Of a stretch of 64,000 nt of DNA, positions 19,396-26,677 are shown piece by piece. The DNA comes from Paenibacillus wynnii (GTDB lineage: Bacteria; Bacillota; Bacilli; Paenibacillales; Paenibacillaceae): contig NZ_JAUSTK010000006.1 of NCBI RefSeq assembly GCF_030812855.1, positions 158,090 to 222,089 on the forward strand, read 5' to 3'. Within the stretch, counting starts at the first letter, position 1, and each line of letters begins with the position of its first letter. Both the position numbers and the translations under genes were made by a program. The notes below the pieces were generated by a model. That model was not told the origin of the DNA. It ran no database searches and worked only from the letters and a program-made list of their open reading frames with translations.

Positions 19396-20097
19396 TTAAG
19401 CTGTAGTTGTTTCTTCGCCTTGGTGAGCTTCTACAACAGCATCAGCCATTTTACCAGTCAACAATTTAACAGCGCGGATAGCGTCATCGTTACCTGGAAT
19501 AACATAATCGATTTCGTCTGGATCACAGTTAGTATCAACGATAGCTACGATAGGAATACCCAATTTGCGAGCTTCTGCAACAGCAATACGCTCTTTACGC
19601 GGATCAATGATGAACAACGCGCTTGGCAAACCTCTCATGTTTTTGATACCGCCCAGGAATTTTTCAAGACGATCTTTCTCTTTGCGGAGAAGGATGACTT
19701 CTTTCTTAGGCAATACTGCGAAGGTACCGTCTTCTTCCCAAGCTTCCAATTTCTTCAGGCGATCAATACGCTTTTGAATCGTTTGGAAGTTAGTCAGGGT
19801 ACCACCCAGCCAACGTTGGTTAATGAAGAACATACCCGAACGTTCAGCTTCTTCTTTTACGGAATCTTGTGCTTGTTTCTTTGTTCCTACGAATAGGATT
19901 GTGCCGTTGTCTGCAGCGACGCTTTTTACAAAGTTGTAAGCCTCTTCTACCTTCTTGACCGTTTTTTGCAGGTCAATGATGTAAATTCCGTTTCTTTCAG
20001 TGAAGATATAACGATCCATTTTTGGGTTCCAACGACGAGTCTGGTGACCGAAGTGTACCCCAGCTTCTAGAAGCTGTTTCATAGATATTACTGCCAT
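19396..20097 (-). CDS. rpsB: 30S ribosomal protein S2
   Basis: S2 (233 aa) joins late in 30S assembly and bridges to S1 or to mRNA upstream of the Shine-Dalgarno. The protein starts [27 protein letters not shown] and contains [13 protein letters not shown] and the [37 protein letters not shown] signature. The ATG at 20097 has GGAGGTG upstream. The longer open frame to 20223 would lie inside the leader and is rejected. It is the first gene after the promoter at 20226-20254. Confidence 0.98.
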   Translation of the reverse strand: MAVISMKQLLEAGVHFGHQTRRWNPKMDRYIFTERNGIYIIDLQKTVKKVEEAYNFVKSVAADNGTILFVGTKKQAQDSVKEEAERSGMFFINQRWLGGTLTNFQTIQKRIDRLKKLEAWEEDGTFAVLPKKEVILLRKEKDRLEKFLGGIKNMRGLPSALFIIDPRKERIAVAEARKLGIPIVAIVDTNCDPDEIDYVIPGNDDAIRAVKLLTGKMADAVVEAHQGEETTTA

Positions 20098-20162
20098 CTT
20101 CACACACCTCCTAATATGGTTTTTTGTGTGTCTCCTCCGCCGCGCGTCATCTTTCAGCAAGA

Positions 20163-20179
20163 CTTTCTTCAGAAGAAAG
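20163..20179 (-). promoter_or_regulatory. Hairpin in rpsB leader
   Basis: A perfect inverted repeat CTTTCTTC/GAAGAAAG sits in the ~120-nt leader between the rpsB promoter and start codon. Ribosomal protein leaders often carry autoregulatory structures, and S2 autoregulation is known in other bacteria; a role here is only inferred. Confidence 0.4.
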
Positions 20180-20225
20180 CACCTCTTGTCGAAATCAACC
20201 GGCGTGTGTTTTAACACCGTCAATT

Positions 20226-20254
20226 ACTATATCACAATAAAAGAATGGATGCAA
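20226..20254 (-). promoter_or_regulatory. SigA-type promoter of rpsB
   Basis: Minus strand TTGCAT (20254-20249) and TATAGT (20231-20226) are separated by 17 nt. The predicted transcription start is near 20219, about 120 nt before the rpsB ATG. Confidence 0.75.
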
Positions 20255-20313
20255 CGAATTGTTTCCATCATCAAGTAAAACACGGAAAAATTAAATAAAT
20301 GTGTTCCTACTTT

Positions 20314-20711
20314 GGCTCAACACCAAAATCAGTGCTTGACAGGTGACGGGAAGGACAGAAAGCCGTTATATCCTAATAGAGGGATTTTCCCCCTCTATTT
20401 CTGTGCCCGGCACCCCGTTTGGGTAATTTAGAAGGGATTTCGCCCGCTAATTTTGAGGATATACCTCTTTGGGGCAGCATGGCTAAGGATTAGAGGGATA
20501 TTTTCCCTTTCATCTCAAAATAAAGTCGTTTCGGTCGGTATTAGCGGGCATTTCCCCCTCTAATTCGCCGAAGGACTGGTCCGCATCCCCGAATCGGCTA
20601 CTGTAAGGCGTAATTCCCCAAACCCGGTGAGCATCAGGCGAAGTTAGATCGAAATCGTCCCCGGTACAGTGAAGCAAACGAAAAGTCTAGCACTGATTTT
20701 GAGAAAGAGCC
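20314..20711. mobile_element. MITE-like palindromic interspersed element, copy 1
   Basis: This 398-bp non-coding block lies between the end of the fla/che operon and the rpsB promoter. Its ends are 27-nt imperfect terminal inverted repeats (20314-20340 and 20685-20711, 21 of 27 identical), each with GGCTC and the core CAAAATCAGTGCT followed one base later by GAC. A second inverted pair (around 20411-20426 and 20611-20626) carries CACC--GTTTGGG-AATT. Inside are four palindromes of the type AGAGGG-N-CCCTCT at 20375-20399, 20424-20453, 20488-20514 and 20540-20564. The first ~160 bp align at roughly 80% with 63839-64000. It encodes no recognisable protein. The palindromes could also terminate fla/che transcription. 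Transposition by a trans-acting transposase is inference. Confidence 0.65.
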
Positions 20712-20712
20712 C

Positions 20713-21363
20713 CTACTTTACCGTTATTAGCTTATCAATGATAGTATCAAGGCTTTCTTTCTTATCAAAAGTATAATTGCCATATTGTATAACTTTAGTG
20801 GCCCCACGTTTGTCGGCTGCACGTAAAAATTCTTTTTTATCTTGTATTACCCCGGTCTTCGACAAAAGGTCCGCGACTTCACTTAAGTTGATGCCATTAG
20901 GAATACGCACAGAAATAGCACTCTTGCCGAATGAATTAGATTCGACAGGAGCTATAGTAGATACAGGTATAGTACTCGTATCAGGCTGGATCACTTCTGA
21001 CTGTTTCGGGCTTGAAGGTACTGAAGGAGCAACGGCATCATCAGGGCTGTTTGCAGCCTGTGGTTCCACTACTGGAGAAGGAGAGGGGGAATTCCCGACA
21101 GGTTTGTCAGATTTTCTCGTTTCATTAGCCTTCTCAGTATCTTCGCCAGGTTCAACAACTTGTTCCTCAAGCGCCGCCCACTCTTCCTGTGTAAGAAGAT
21201 TATCGGATTCCGCAATCACTTTTAAATTAAGTTTTGCAGCTTCCTTAATAACCTGCTCCTTGGTAGGTTGTGCTGTACCTGCTGTAATCATAAGCTGAAG
21301 CAAGATTGCGCCTGACAAGAGTCCAAAACCTAGACCAAGCATAAAGGAACGATTTTTGATCAC
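20713..21363 (-). CDS. Membrane-anchored protein with MltG-like N-terminal (YceG/LysM-type) domain
   Basis: This 216-aa protein has one N-terminal membrane segment (residues ~9-29), a Pro/Ser-rich acidic spacer (~75-140) and a C-terminal domain from ~150. The block VRIPNGINLSEVADLLSKTGVIQDKKEFLRAADKRG resembles the substrate-recognition part of endolytic transglycosylase MltG. The catalytic transglycosylase domain, with its essential Glu, is absent, so enzymatic activity is unlikely. It overlaps swrB by 4 nt and is the last gene of the fla/che operon before the palindromic element. A role in cell-wall handling during flagellar assembly is possible but unproven. Confidence 0.7.
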   Translation of the reverse strand: MIKNRSFMLGLGFGLLSGAILLQLMITAGTAQPTKEQVIKEAAKLNLKVIAESDNLLTQEEWAALEEQVVEPGEDTEKANETRKSDKPVGNSPSPSPVVEPQAANSPDDAVAPSVPSSPKQSEVIQPDTSTIPVSTIAPVESNSFGKSAISVRIPNGINLSEVADLLSKTGVIQDKKEFLRAADKRGATKVIQYGNYTFDKKESLDTIIDKLITVK

Positions 21364-21935
21364 GTCGATTCCTCCTGTTTGGCCAGTTGAAGAATAAGTT
21401 GGACCTCTCCCCGCTGAAGACCGGACAATTTGGCGATAGCATCAATTGACTTCCCCTGCTCATCAAGTTCAAATAATTTGGGATACCGCGTCTTAATGGA
21501 ATTAATCGGCTCAGGCTGGACTTCAGGCTTAGCATTCTGAGAGGTAGGAAGATTCTCTTCTTTGGTTTCGAGCTTATTCTCTGCATTGTCCTTCTTTTGT
21601 GAAAAAGCCAGCTGAAGCATTCCCGTCTCACCAGCCGCCACTCGTGCTTCTATATGCGCGGATTTTTGCTGCTGCTCAGTTAACTGAGCCCTTAACTCGT
21701 TAAGTTGCTCCTGAAGAGCTGACTGATTCTCCAGAGACTGCTGCTTAATACCGCTTACCAACATAATCATCTCTTCATTCTCACGCTCGATATCCGCCAC
21801 ATACAGTTCAAGTGCTGCTTCTGTCTCTTTCAGACTCCGCTTCTCTGCAGTTCCTTCTCGGGAGCGAGCTGGCAACTTCAGTGCGTAAGCGATGGCAACT
21901 ACGCCCAACAGCACAATATACACCCATGGTTGCAA
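21360..21935 (-). CDS. swrB: SwrB-like swarming/flagellar activation protein (DUF6115 C-terminus)
   Basis: The 191-aa protein has an N-terminal membrane anchor (WVYIVLLGVVAIAYAL), a coiled coil rich in Glu/Gln (~35-105), a variable linker, and a C-terminal helical block RYPKLFELDEQGKSIDAIAKLSGLQRGEVQLIL resembling the SwrB/YlxL terminus. In B. subtilis SwrB sits downstream of sigD and promotes flagellar basal body maturation. The arrangement here is the same except that two genes intervene. The start is the TTG at 21935, 9 nt after AAAGGAG. The assignment rests on architecture, position and the C-terminal block. Confidence 0.7.
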   Translation of the reverse strand: MQPWVYIVLLGVVAIAYALKLPARSREGTAEKRSLKETEAALELYVADIERENEEMIMLVSGIKQQSLENQSALQEQLNELRAQLTEQQQKSAHIEARVAAGETGMLQLAFSQKKDNAENKLETKEENLPTSQNAKPEVQPEPINSIKTRYPKLFELDEQGKSIDAIAKLSGLQRGEVQLILQLAKQEEST

Positions 21936-21966
21936 GTGTCCAGTCTCCTTTGACTTACGTAATTTA

Positions 21967-22278
21967 TTAAAGAGTCAGGTCAATACTATGACCTTTGTAA
22001 GGGTGTTCTGCATCACGATACTTAGTAGATTCATCCTTTTTACCCGGTGAAGAATTCCCACCGGAACCGTGATCATGCTGACCATCATCCCGAACAGAGG
22101 TTTCAGCAGTCTCGTCCACTCCGCTGCTTCGTTGAGTCAGTTCATGACTGCTCTTCACATTTTGTCCGGCCAACTGCTGCTGATTCAGCGATGGACGATG
22201 CTGAAGATCATTCTGAAGCTTTCCCGCCTCGGTTGCACGGGGTACAGCGATTTGCAACTCCACCGGCTTTAGACTCAA
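21967..22278 (-). CDS. Small hydrophilic protein of unknown function in fla/che operon
   Basis: This is a 103-aa soluble, Gln/His/Asp-rich protein with no membrane segment. Its start, SLKPVELQIAVPRATEAGKLQND, looks like a short ordered helix/strand block, and the rest (ELTQRSSGVDETAETSVRDD and onward) looks disordered. I recognise no domain. It lies between fapA and swrB, is on the operon strand, and has AAGGGG 7-8 nt before its TTG start, so it is likely translated. Its position suggests a small flagellar-regulon accessory protein. Confidence 0.6.
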   Translation of the reverse strand: MSLKPVELQIAVPRATEAGKLQNDLQHRPSLNQQQLAGQNVKSSHELTQRSSGVDETAETSVRDDGQHDHGSGGNSSPGKKDESTKYRDAEHPYKGHSIDLTL

Positions 22279-22329
22279 GGCAATCCCCTTCTCGCAGTTA
22301 GTGGCCGGCTGCTGCAGCTGCCCACCTAA

Positions 22330-23739
22330 TTATATATACGGTATTATACTTATATCTCCATCGTTATAAGTAAAGATAACTCTTTCCGTTGGATCTTTAA
22401 TAAATCTAGTATATCTGCCTATCACTATTTTTGAGCCGCCATAAATAGTCTTGATTACTTCTACCTTGGCTTTCCCTGTATCTTCAAGCATTCTTTCAAT
22501 TTCAAGTATGCGGGTTTTAATGGCTGTTTCTTCTCGTGCATGGGACTGTTTAGTAGCATTAAGCTTTACTCGCAGTGCCATTTTATCAGGAGAAAGTTGA
22601 CCGTTATTAGCTAGTTGATTTAATAGATAGAGAGCTTTGGCTGTTTTATCTGTATTCTCAAGTAATAGTCGCAATTGATGCCGAAGATCATTGATTTCAT
22701 TCCTCATTTCAGGAAGAACACCAACTTCAATAGCAGTTGTTGTCGACATCGTATTGCCAATGGTTCGTGCTACGACTTTATCCCCGGCCTGTATGATACC
22801 GCCGACTATCAATCCCTTCGTACCGTTACATAATACATCACGGCCAGCACGAATGTTGGAATGCATAATGCTTTGGGACACAATTACATCATCACCGGCC
22901 ATAACATTTCCTTCCTGAATAAAGGAAACTTTTACATTACCCTTAGCACTTACGTGACCTTTGTTGTACCCGATAATGCCGCCTGTAATCTCAATGGATC
23001 CTCCGGCAATCAACTCTGCCCCTTCTACGCCACCAACAACCCGAATATCTCCATCCGATTTCACTGTAAATCCGGTGAGAACGTTACCCCGAACAACAAC
23101 TGTACCTACAAAATCAATATTGCCAACGCTGTAATCAACATCCCCGTTAATCTCATAAATAGGGAATACATTAATCTTTCCCTTTTCCGTTATCGTGATA
23201 AGTCCATCTATAGCCGCGTATAAAGAGGTTTGATTATTATCTACCAGTACATTTTTACCGATTTTAAAATGGGCTTCTTTACCCACTCTGCTCGGTATTT
23301 CCTCACCCGTCACCGTTTTCCCTGGCGTTCCTGGCTGAGGAGGAATATTTTTTGCTATTAATTGACCTTTGCGAACATTACTCAGCCTGATTAAGTCCTT
23401 ATAATCGACCTTGCCATCCGCTTTCTCCAGGGGTTTCCGGTCTACTTCCTCTTCCAGAGAAACAGCCATAACCACTTCTCCATCGGTTCCCTGAATAGAC
23501 GTATCACCGACGGCAATAGATACTTTATTGAAAAAATACTCCTCTGGATGGCTGGCAAGACGTTCAATAATGTTACGTTGTATGCCGTAGCGAATGTTAT
23601 GGCTATTCAAAAATGCTTCAATATCTTCAACAGTACATGAAAAATTCTCGTCCTTTTTGGAAAACTGAAGATACGCAATCCCTTTATCATCTGAAAATGT
23701 AATGTTCAAATAGTGATTCAACGCATATTGGCCAATCAT
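22330..23739 (-). CDS. FapA family (DUF342) polymer-forming beta-helix protein
   Basis: This ~469-aa protein has an N-terminal globular region, a central DUF342 right-handed beta-helix with repeating short Gly/Val-rich turns (VRGNVLTGFTVKSDGDIRVVGGVEGAELIAGGSIEITGGIIG and following), and a C-terminal helical coiled region. The family is named from Vibrio FapA, which affects flagellar pole placement through HubP; in Firmicutes its role is not established. I chose the ATG at 23739, which has AAGGGGGG 7 nt upstream, over the in-frame TTG at 23772 that overlaps sigD. It lies directly after sigD. Confidence 0.85.
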   Translation of the reverse strand: MIGQYALNHYLNITFSDDKGIAYLQFSKKDENFSCTVEDIEAFLNSHNIRYGIQRNIIERLASHPEEYFFNKVSIAVGDTSIQGTDGEVVMAVSLEEEVDRKPLEKADGKVDYKDLIRLSNVRKGQLIAKNIPPQPGTPGKTVTGEEIPSRVGKEAHFKIGKNVLVDNNQTSLYAAIDGLITITEKGKINVFPIYEINGDVDYSVGNIDFVGTVVVRGNVLTGFTVKSDGDIRVVGGVEGAELIAGGSIEITGGIIGYNKGHVSAKGNVKVSFIQEGNVMAGDDVIVSQSIMHSNIRAGRDVLCNGTKGLIVGGIIQAGDKVVARTIGNTMSTTTAIEVGVLPEMRNEINDLRHQLRLLLENTDKTAKALYLLNQLANNGQLSPDKMALRVKLNATKQSHAREETAIKTRILEIERMLEDTGKAKVEVIKTIYGGSKIVIGRYTRFIKDPTERVIFTYNDGDISIIPYI

Positions 23740-23768
23740 TTTTGGTCCCCCCTTCGCTAGCATCTTTG

Positions 23769-24557
23769 TCAATCGTTTTGCATCAAAAGATCACGATTTT
23801 TCTCAAGCGTACCTTTTAGACGTAAAATAGCTTTGGAATGAAGCTGAGAAATGCGTGAGGGTGATAATGACATAACCTCGGCAATCTCGCTTAATGACAA
23901 ATCTTCATAATATAAAAGGGACACTACGGTCCGTTCTTTCACCGTTAATTTCTCAATTCCTTTGGTGAGCGTCTCTCGTAAATAAAACTCATTAACCTTA
24001 ATATCGGGATTTTTTGCTTTATCATCTACCAATAAAGACATTCGAGTCTCTGATTCTTCTTCACGAATTGGATCTTCCAATGAACACAGAGACATTACTG
24101 CAACATCTTGCAGCATTGTTTGAAATTCTTGTTCGCTGATATTCAAGTATTTGCTCATTTCTTCGTCACTAACGGATCTTAAATATTTCTGCTCAAGCTG
24201 CTGATAAGCATCTTCAATCCTCTTAGCTTTTTCTCTTACCGAACGGGGAACCCAATCACTTTGGCGCAAGGAATCCAGGATAGCTCCCCTCACACGCCAG
24301 GAGGCATAGGTCTGAAATTGAAGACCCCTTTTATAATCAAACTTCTCTATTGCATCTATCAGACCCATGACACCATTGCTGGCTAAATCATCTTTAGACA
24401 CATTTTTCGGTAACCCAACCGCAAGGCGGCTCGATACATAATCTACAATATGAAGATAACTCTCAATCAGCTTTTTTTTGGCTTCTGGATTACCGTGTTC
24501 TTTCCACTCTACCCATAACCCGTCAGTTTCCAATTGAGAAGCTCTACGCTCGTTCAA
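23769..24557 (-). CDS. sigD: RNA polymerase sigma factor SigD (FliA family)
   Basis: This sigma-28-type factor directs late flagellar, motility and autolysin genes. The 262-aa protein contains region 2 (VSKDDLASNGVMGLIDAIEKFDYKRGLQFQTYASWRVRGAILDSLR), region 3 (VPRSVREKAKRIEDAYQQLEQ) and region 4 (LTVKERTVVSLLYYEDLSLSEIAEVMSLSPSRISQLHSKAI). The length fits B. subtilis SigD (254). The TTG at 24557 has GGGAGGTG 7 nt upstream. As in Bacillus it lies near the distal end of fla/che, so its amount depends on transcript reaching this point. Confidence 0.97.
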   Translation of the reverse strand: MNERRASQLETDGLWVEWKEHGNPEAKKKLIESYLHIVDYVSSRLAVGLPKNVSKDDLASNGVMGLIDAIEKFDYKRGLQFQTYASWRVRGAILDSLRQSDWVPRSVREKAKRIEDAYQQLEQKYLRSVSDEEMSKYLNISEQEFQTMLQDVAVMSLCSLEDPIREEESETRMSLLVDDKAKNPDIKVNEFYLRETLTKGIEKLTVKERTVVSLLYYEDLSLSEIAEVMSLSPSRISQLHSKAILRLKGTLEKNRDLLMQND

Positions 24558-24648
24558 TAGCTTTCACCTCCCAAAGTATATTCAGCGGACTTGTGTGACG
24601 AAACCCCACCTTCATTCAGGCAATATCAGTTTCGCCACAGCACACGCT

Positions 24649-25068
24649 TTATTCTTCTTTCAGGTGACGAACGGCCTTGGCCAATTCTTCAGGATCTTTT
24701 AATGATACCAGTTTTGGGGGCTGCAGCGGTTTAAATCCAAGCTCACTACCGCTTCCCTGGCCCGGCTGTGGCTTCAACAAGTTCTTGAGTTCTTCATCCT
24801 CATCTGGAGTACTAATATCCAGTGTGCTTCCTAAAGCTTCGCTATTCTCTTCCAAAGAAGACTGCGAGTCATTTGGATCCAATGATTCTTTAAAGATAAA
24901 ACCCAATACCCATCTCAGGACAAATGCAAGCATAAACCAGAGGATAAATCCAAAAAACCCGCGTATTAAACTAGTCATCAGCAAATTATTCCCCAAAGTA
25001 ACAAGGAAGGTTAATACAAAACCTATTAACCCAAACAACACATTTAATAGAATGTTTCCGATCATCAT
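24649..25068 (-). CDS. Small membrane protein of unknown function between cheD and sigD
   Basis: This 139-aa protein has two strongly hydrophobic segments (residues ~5-28 and ~36-58) and then a cytoplasmic acidic/Pro-rich tail ending in a charged helix (LKDPEELAKAVRHLKEE). No domain is recognised. Its ATGATG start overlaps the cheD stop, so it is coupled to the chemotaxis genes. B. subtilis has no gene here (cheD is followed directly by sigD), so this is a lineage-specific insertion into the operon. Function is unknown. Confidence 0.65.
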   Translation of the reverse strand: MMIGNILLNVLFGLIGFVLTFLVTLGNNLLMTSLIRGFFGFILWFMLAFVLRWVLGFIFKESLDPNDSQSSLEENSEALGSTLDISTPDEDEELKNLLKPQPGQGSGSELGFKPLQPPKLVSLKDPEELAKAVRHLKEE

Positions 25069-25565
25069 TATATTTCCTTAGAGCCTTTTTGCACACTTCG
25101 GATAAACAAAACTCCGGTATTGCAGGCAATTTCTATTGTACGACCATAACTTCCGCCCGTATCCTCTGCAATAAGCGGAATATTGAGCGTTTCGAGCGCA
25201 AGCTTGCAGGCTTCTACATTACGAGGGCCAATTCTCATGGTATCATTACCTCCTGCGAAAGCAAACATCTGGGATCCACCAGCCATTTTAGCAACAATCC
25301 TGCTTCTGATCGCTCCCAATTCTATTAATCGTGATAGAAGCTCCGGCACAGCCGTATCTGCAAATTTCGCTATATTTAATTGGCCATCCCTGGCAATATC
25401 GGAGGAAGGCAGCATGACATGAGCCATACCGCCGAGCTTCTTCCCAGGATCATAGAGGGTCAAACCAACACAAGAGCCAAGGCCGGTTGTCCGGATCAAA
25501 CTGTCTTGACTACCTACATTGAGATCTGCCATACCAACCTTGATGATACTTTGTTCTTCAATCAT
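25068..25565 (-). CDS. cheD: Chemoreceptor glutamine deamidase CheD
   Basis: CheD deamidates specific glutamines of methyl-accepting chemotaxis proteins and interacts with CheC. From the ATG at 25565 the protein is 165 aa. It has the catalytic pair in GLGSCVGLTLYD (Cys) and GGMAHVMLP (His), and a conserved MAGGSQMF. The longer open frame to 25676 lies inside cheC and adds unrelated sequence. The start overlaps the cheC stop by 8 nt, consistent with coupled production of the CheC-CheD pair. Confidence 0.96.
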   Translation of the reverse strand: MIEEQSIIKVGMADLNVGSQDSLIRTTGLGSCVGLTLYDPGKKLGGMAHVMLPSSDIARDGQLNIAKFADTAVPELLSRLIELGAIRSRIVAKMAGGSQMFAFAGGNDTMRIGPRNVEACKLALETLNIPLIAEDTGGSYGRTIEIACNTGVLFIRSVQKGSKEI

Positions 25566-26184
25566 CTTCGAAGGGAACTCCCAATGATTTAAAGATTTTC
25601 GGGAATGACTCCGGGTCTGGAATGAGGAAGAATTGACCTTCAATTTCATTATTCCCCTCAAGGAAAGTTGTATCAATCAGTAGGGCGTTATCTCCCATTT
25701 GACCGAACTGCAACAGTCCATAACCCAAAATCGCCCCTGCCATATCCATTGCCAGCGCCGGAACCGTAGGATACATAGAAAGTGAAGTAAAATCAGCCAA
25801 AGAAGATAAATAAGAGCCTGCTAAAATATTCCCGATTTCGTTCAGGGCAGAAAGCTCCATTTCACTTAATTCATCGCCCCCAGAAATTTCAATGCCTGCA
25901 ATACGACTTAATAAGCTAGTAGCGGCTTCCGGAGACAGAATGAAAAATAAATTACCTGGGGCTTCACCTTCGACCCGTAAGAATACTGCGTATACCAGCT
26001 TCTCCGCACCGCCGACTTTTTCGGTGATTTCTTCAAAACTCAAAAGCTGCACTTTGGGAACAGCCATATCTATGGGCTTATTCAAGAGCTGGGATAACGC
26101 TGTAGCAGCGTTCCCGGCTCCAATATTACCAACTTCCTTTAGAACGTCCATTTTAAAATCTTTAAAATGTTTGAAAAGTTCCAT
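25558..26184 (-). CDS. cheC: CheY-P phosphatase CheC
   Basis: CheC dephosphorylates CheY-P and is stimulated by CheD. The 208-aa protein carries two CheC signature repeats of the D/E-x3-N type: DVLKEVGNIGAGNAATALSQLL near the N-terminus and ELSALNEIGNILAGSYLSSLADF in the middle, so both active sites look intact. It lies 3 nt after cheW and overlaps cheD. FliY (38433-39743) is a second protein of this phosphatase family in the window. Confidence 0.96.
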   Translation of the reverse strand: MELFKHFKDFKMDVLKEVGNIGAGNAATALSQLLNKPIDMAVPKVQLLSFEEITEKVGGAEKLVYAVFLRVEGEAPGNLFFILSPEAATSLLSRIAGIEISGGDELSEMELSALNEIGNILAGSYLSSLADFTSLSMYPTVPALAMDMAGAILGYGLLQFGQMGDNALLIDTTFLEGNNEIEGQFFLIPDPESFPKIFKSLGVPFEDD

Positions 26185-26187
26185 AGA

Positions 26188-26649
26188 CTATTCCTCTATG
26201 CTTTCCAACTGAACAATTTCACTCTTATTAAGCACCTCAGACAGGTTTAACATAATTAGCAAACGATCTTCGCCGATTTTGGCCACTCCATCCAAATATT
26301 TAGCTTTTATTCCGCCGATCACATCTGGAGGAGTATCGATTGAATCCTTGTTCAAATCAATAACATCATTGGCCGAATCAACTATGAATCCTACTTCAAT
26401 ATCATTAACCGATACAATAATAATACGGGTCTGATCCGTGTGCTCTGCCTCTTCAATACCGAAACGACCACGCAGATCGATAACAGGAATAACAACACCT
26501 CGTAAATTAATAACACCTTTTATAAAAGAGTAAGTTTTAGGAACACGTGTAATCGGCATCATACGCTCAATGGTTTGTACCTTTTCTACTTCAATGCCAT
26601 ATTCCTCAGTACCTAATTTGAACACTATAACTTTAATATCTTCAGCCAT
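26188..26649 (-). CDS. cheW: Chemotaxis coupling protein CheW
   Basis: CheW (153 aa) links receptors to the CheA P5 domain in chemosensory arrays. It shows the typical IKVIVFKLGTEEYGIEVEKVQTIERM and INLRGVVIPVIDLRGRFG blocks of the double SH3-like fold. It sits 28 nt downstream of cheA and just upstream of cheC, the Bacillus order. Confidence 0.97.
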   Translation of the reverse strand: MAEDIKVIVFKLGTEEYGIEVEKVQTIERMMPITRVPKTYSFIKGVINLRGVVIPVIDLRGRFGIEEAEHTDQTRIIIVSVNDIEVGFIVDSANDVIDLNKDSIDTPPDVIGGIKAKYLDGVAKIGEDRLLIMLNLSEVLNKSEIVQLESIEE

Positions 26650-26677
26650 GGAATGAACCTCCCTGTTCTATCCTAAG

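Noticed and set aside
20098..20223. 42-codon N-terminal extension of rpsB
   Set aside because: It lies in the leader downstream of a good promoter, while the ATG at 20097 has a strong GGAGGTG and matches the S2 N-terminus.
20375..20564. CRISPR-like array
   Set aside because: Repeat units are variable palindromes at irregular spacing with no uniform repeat/spacer length and no cas genes in the window.
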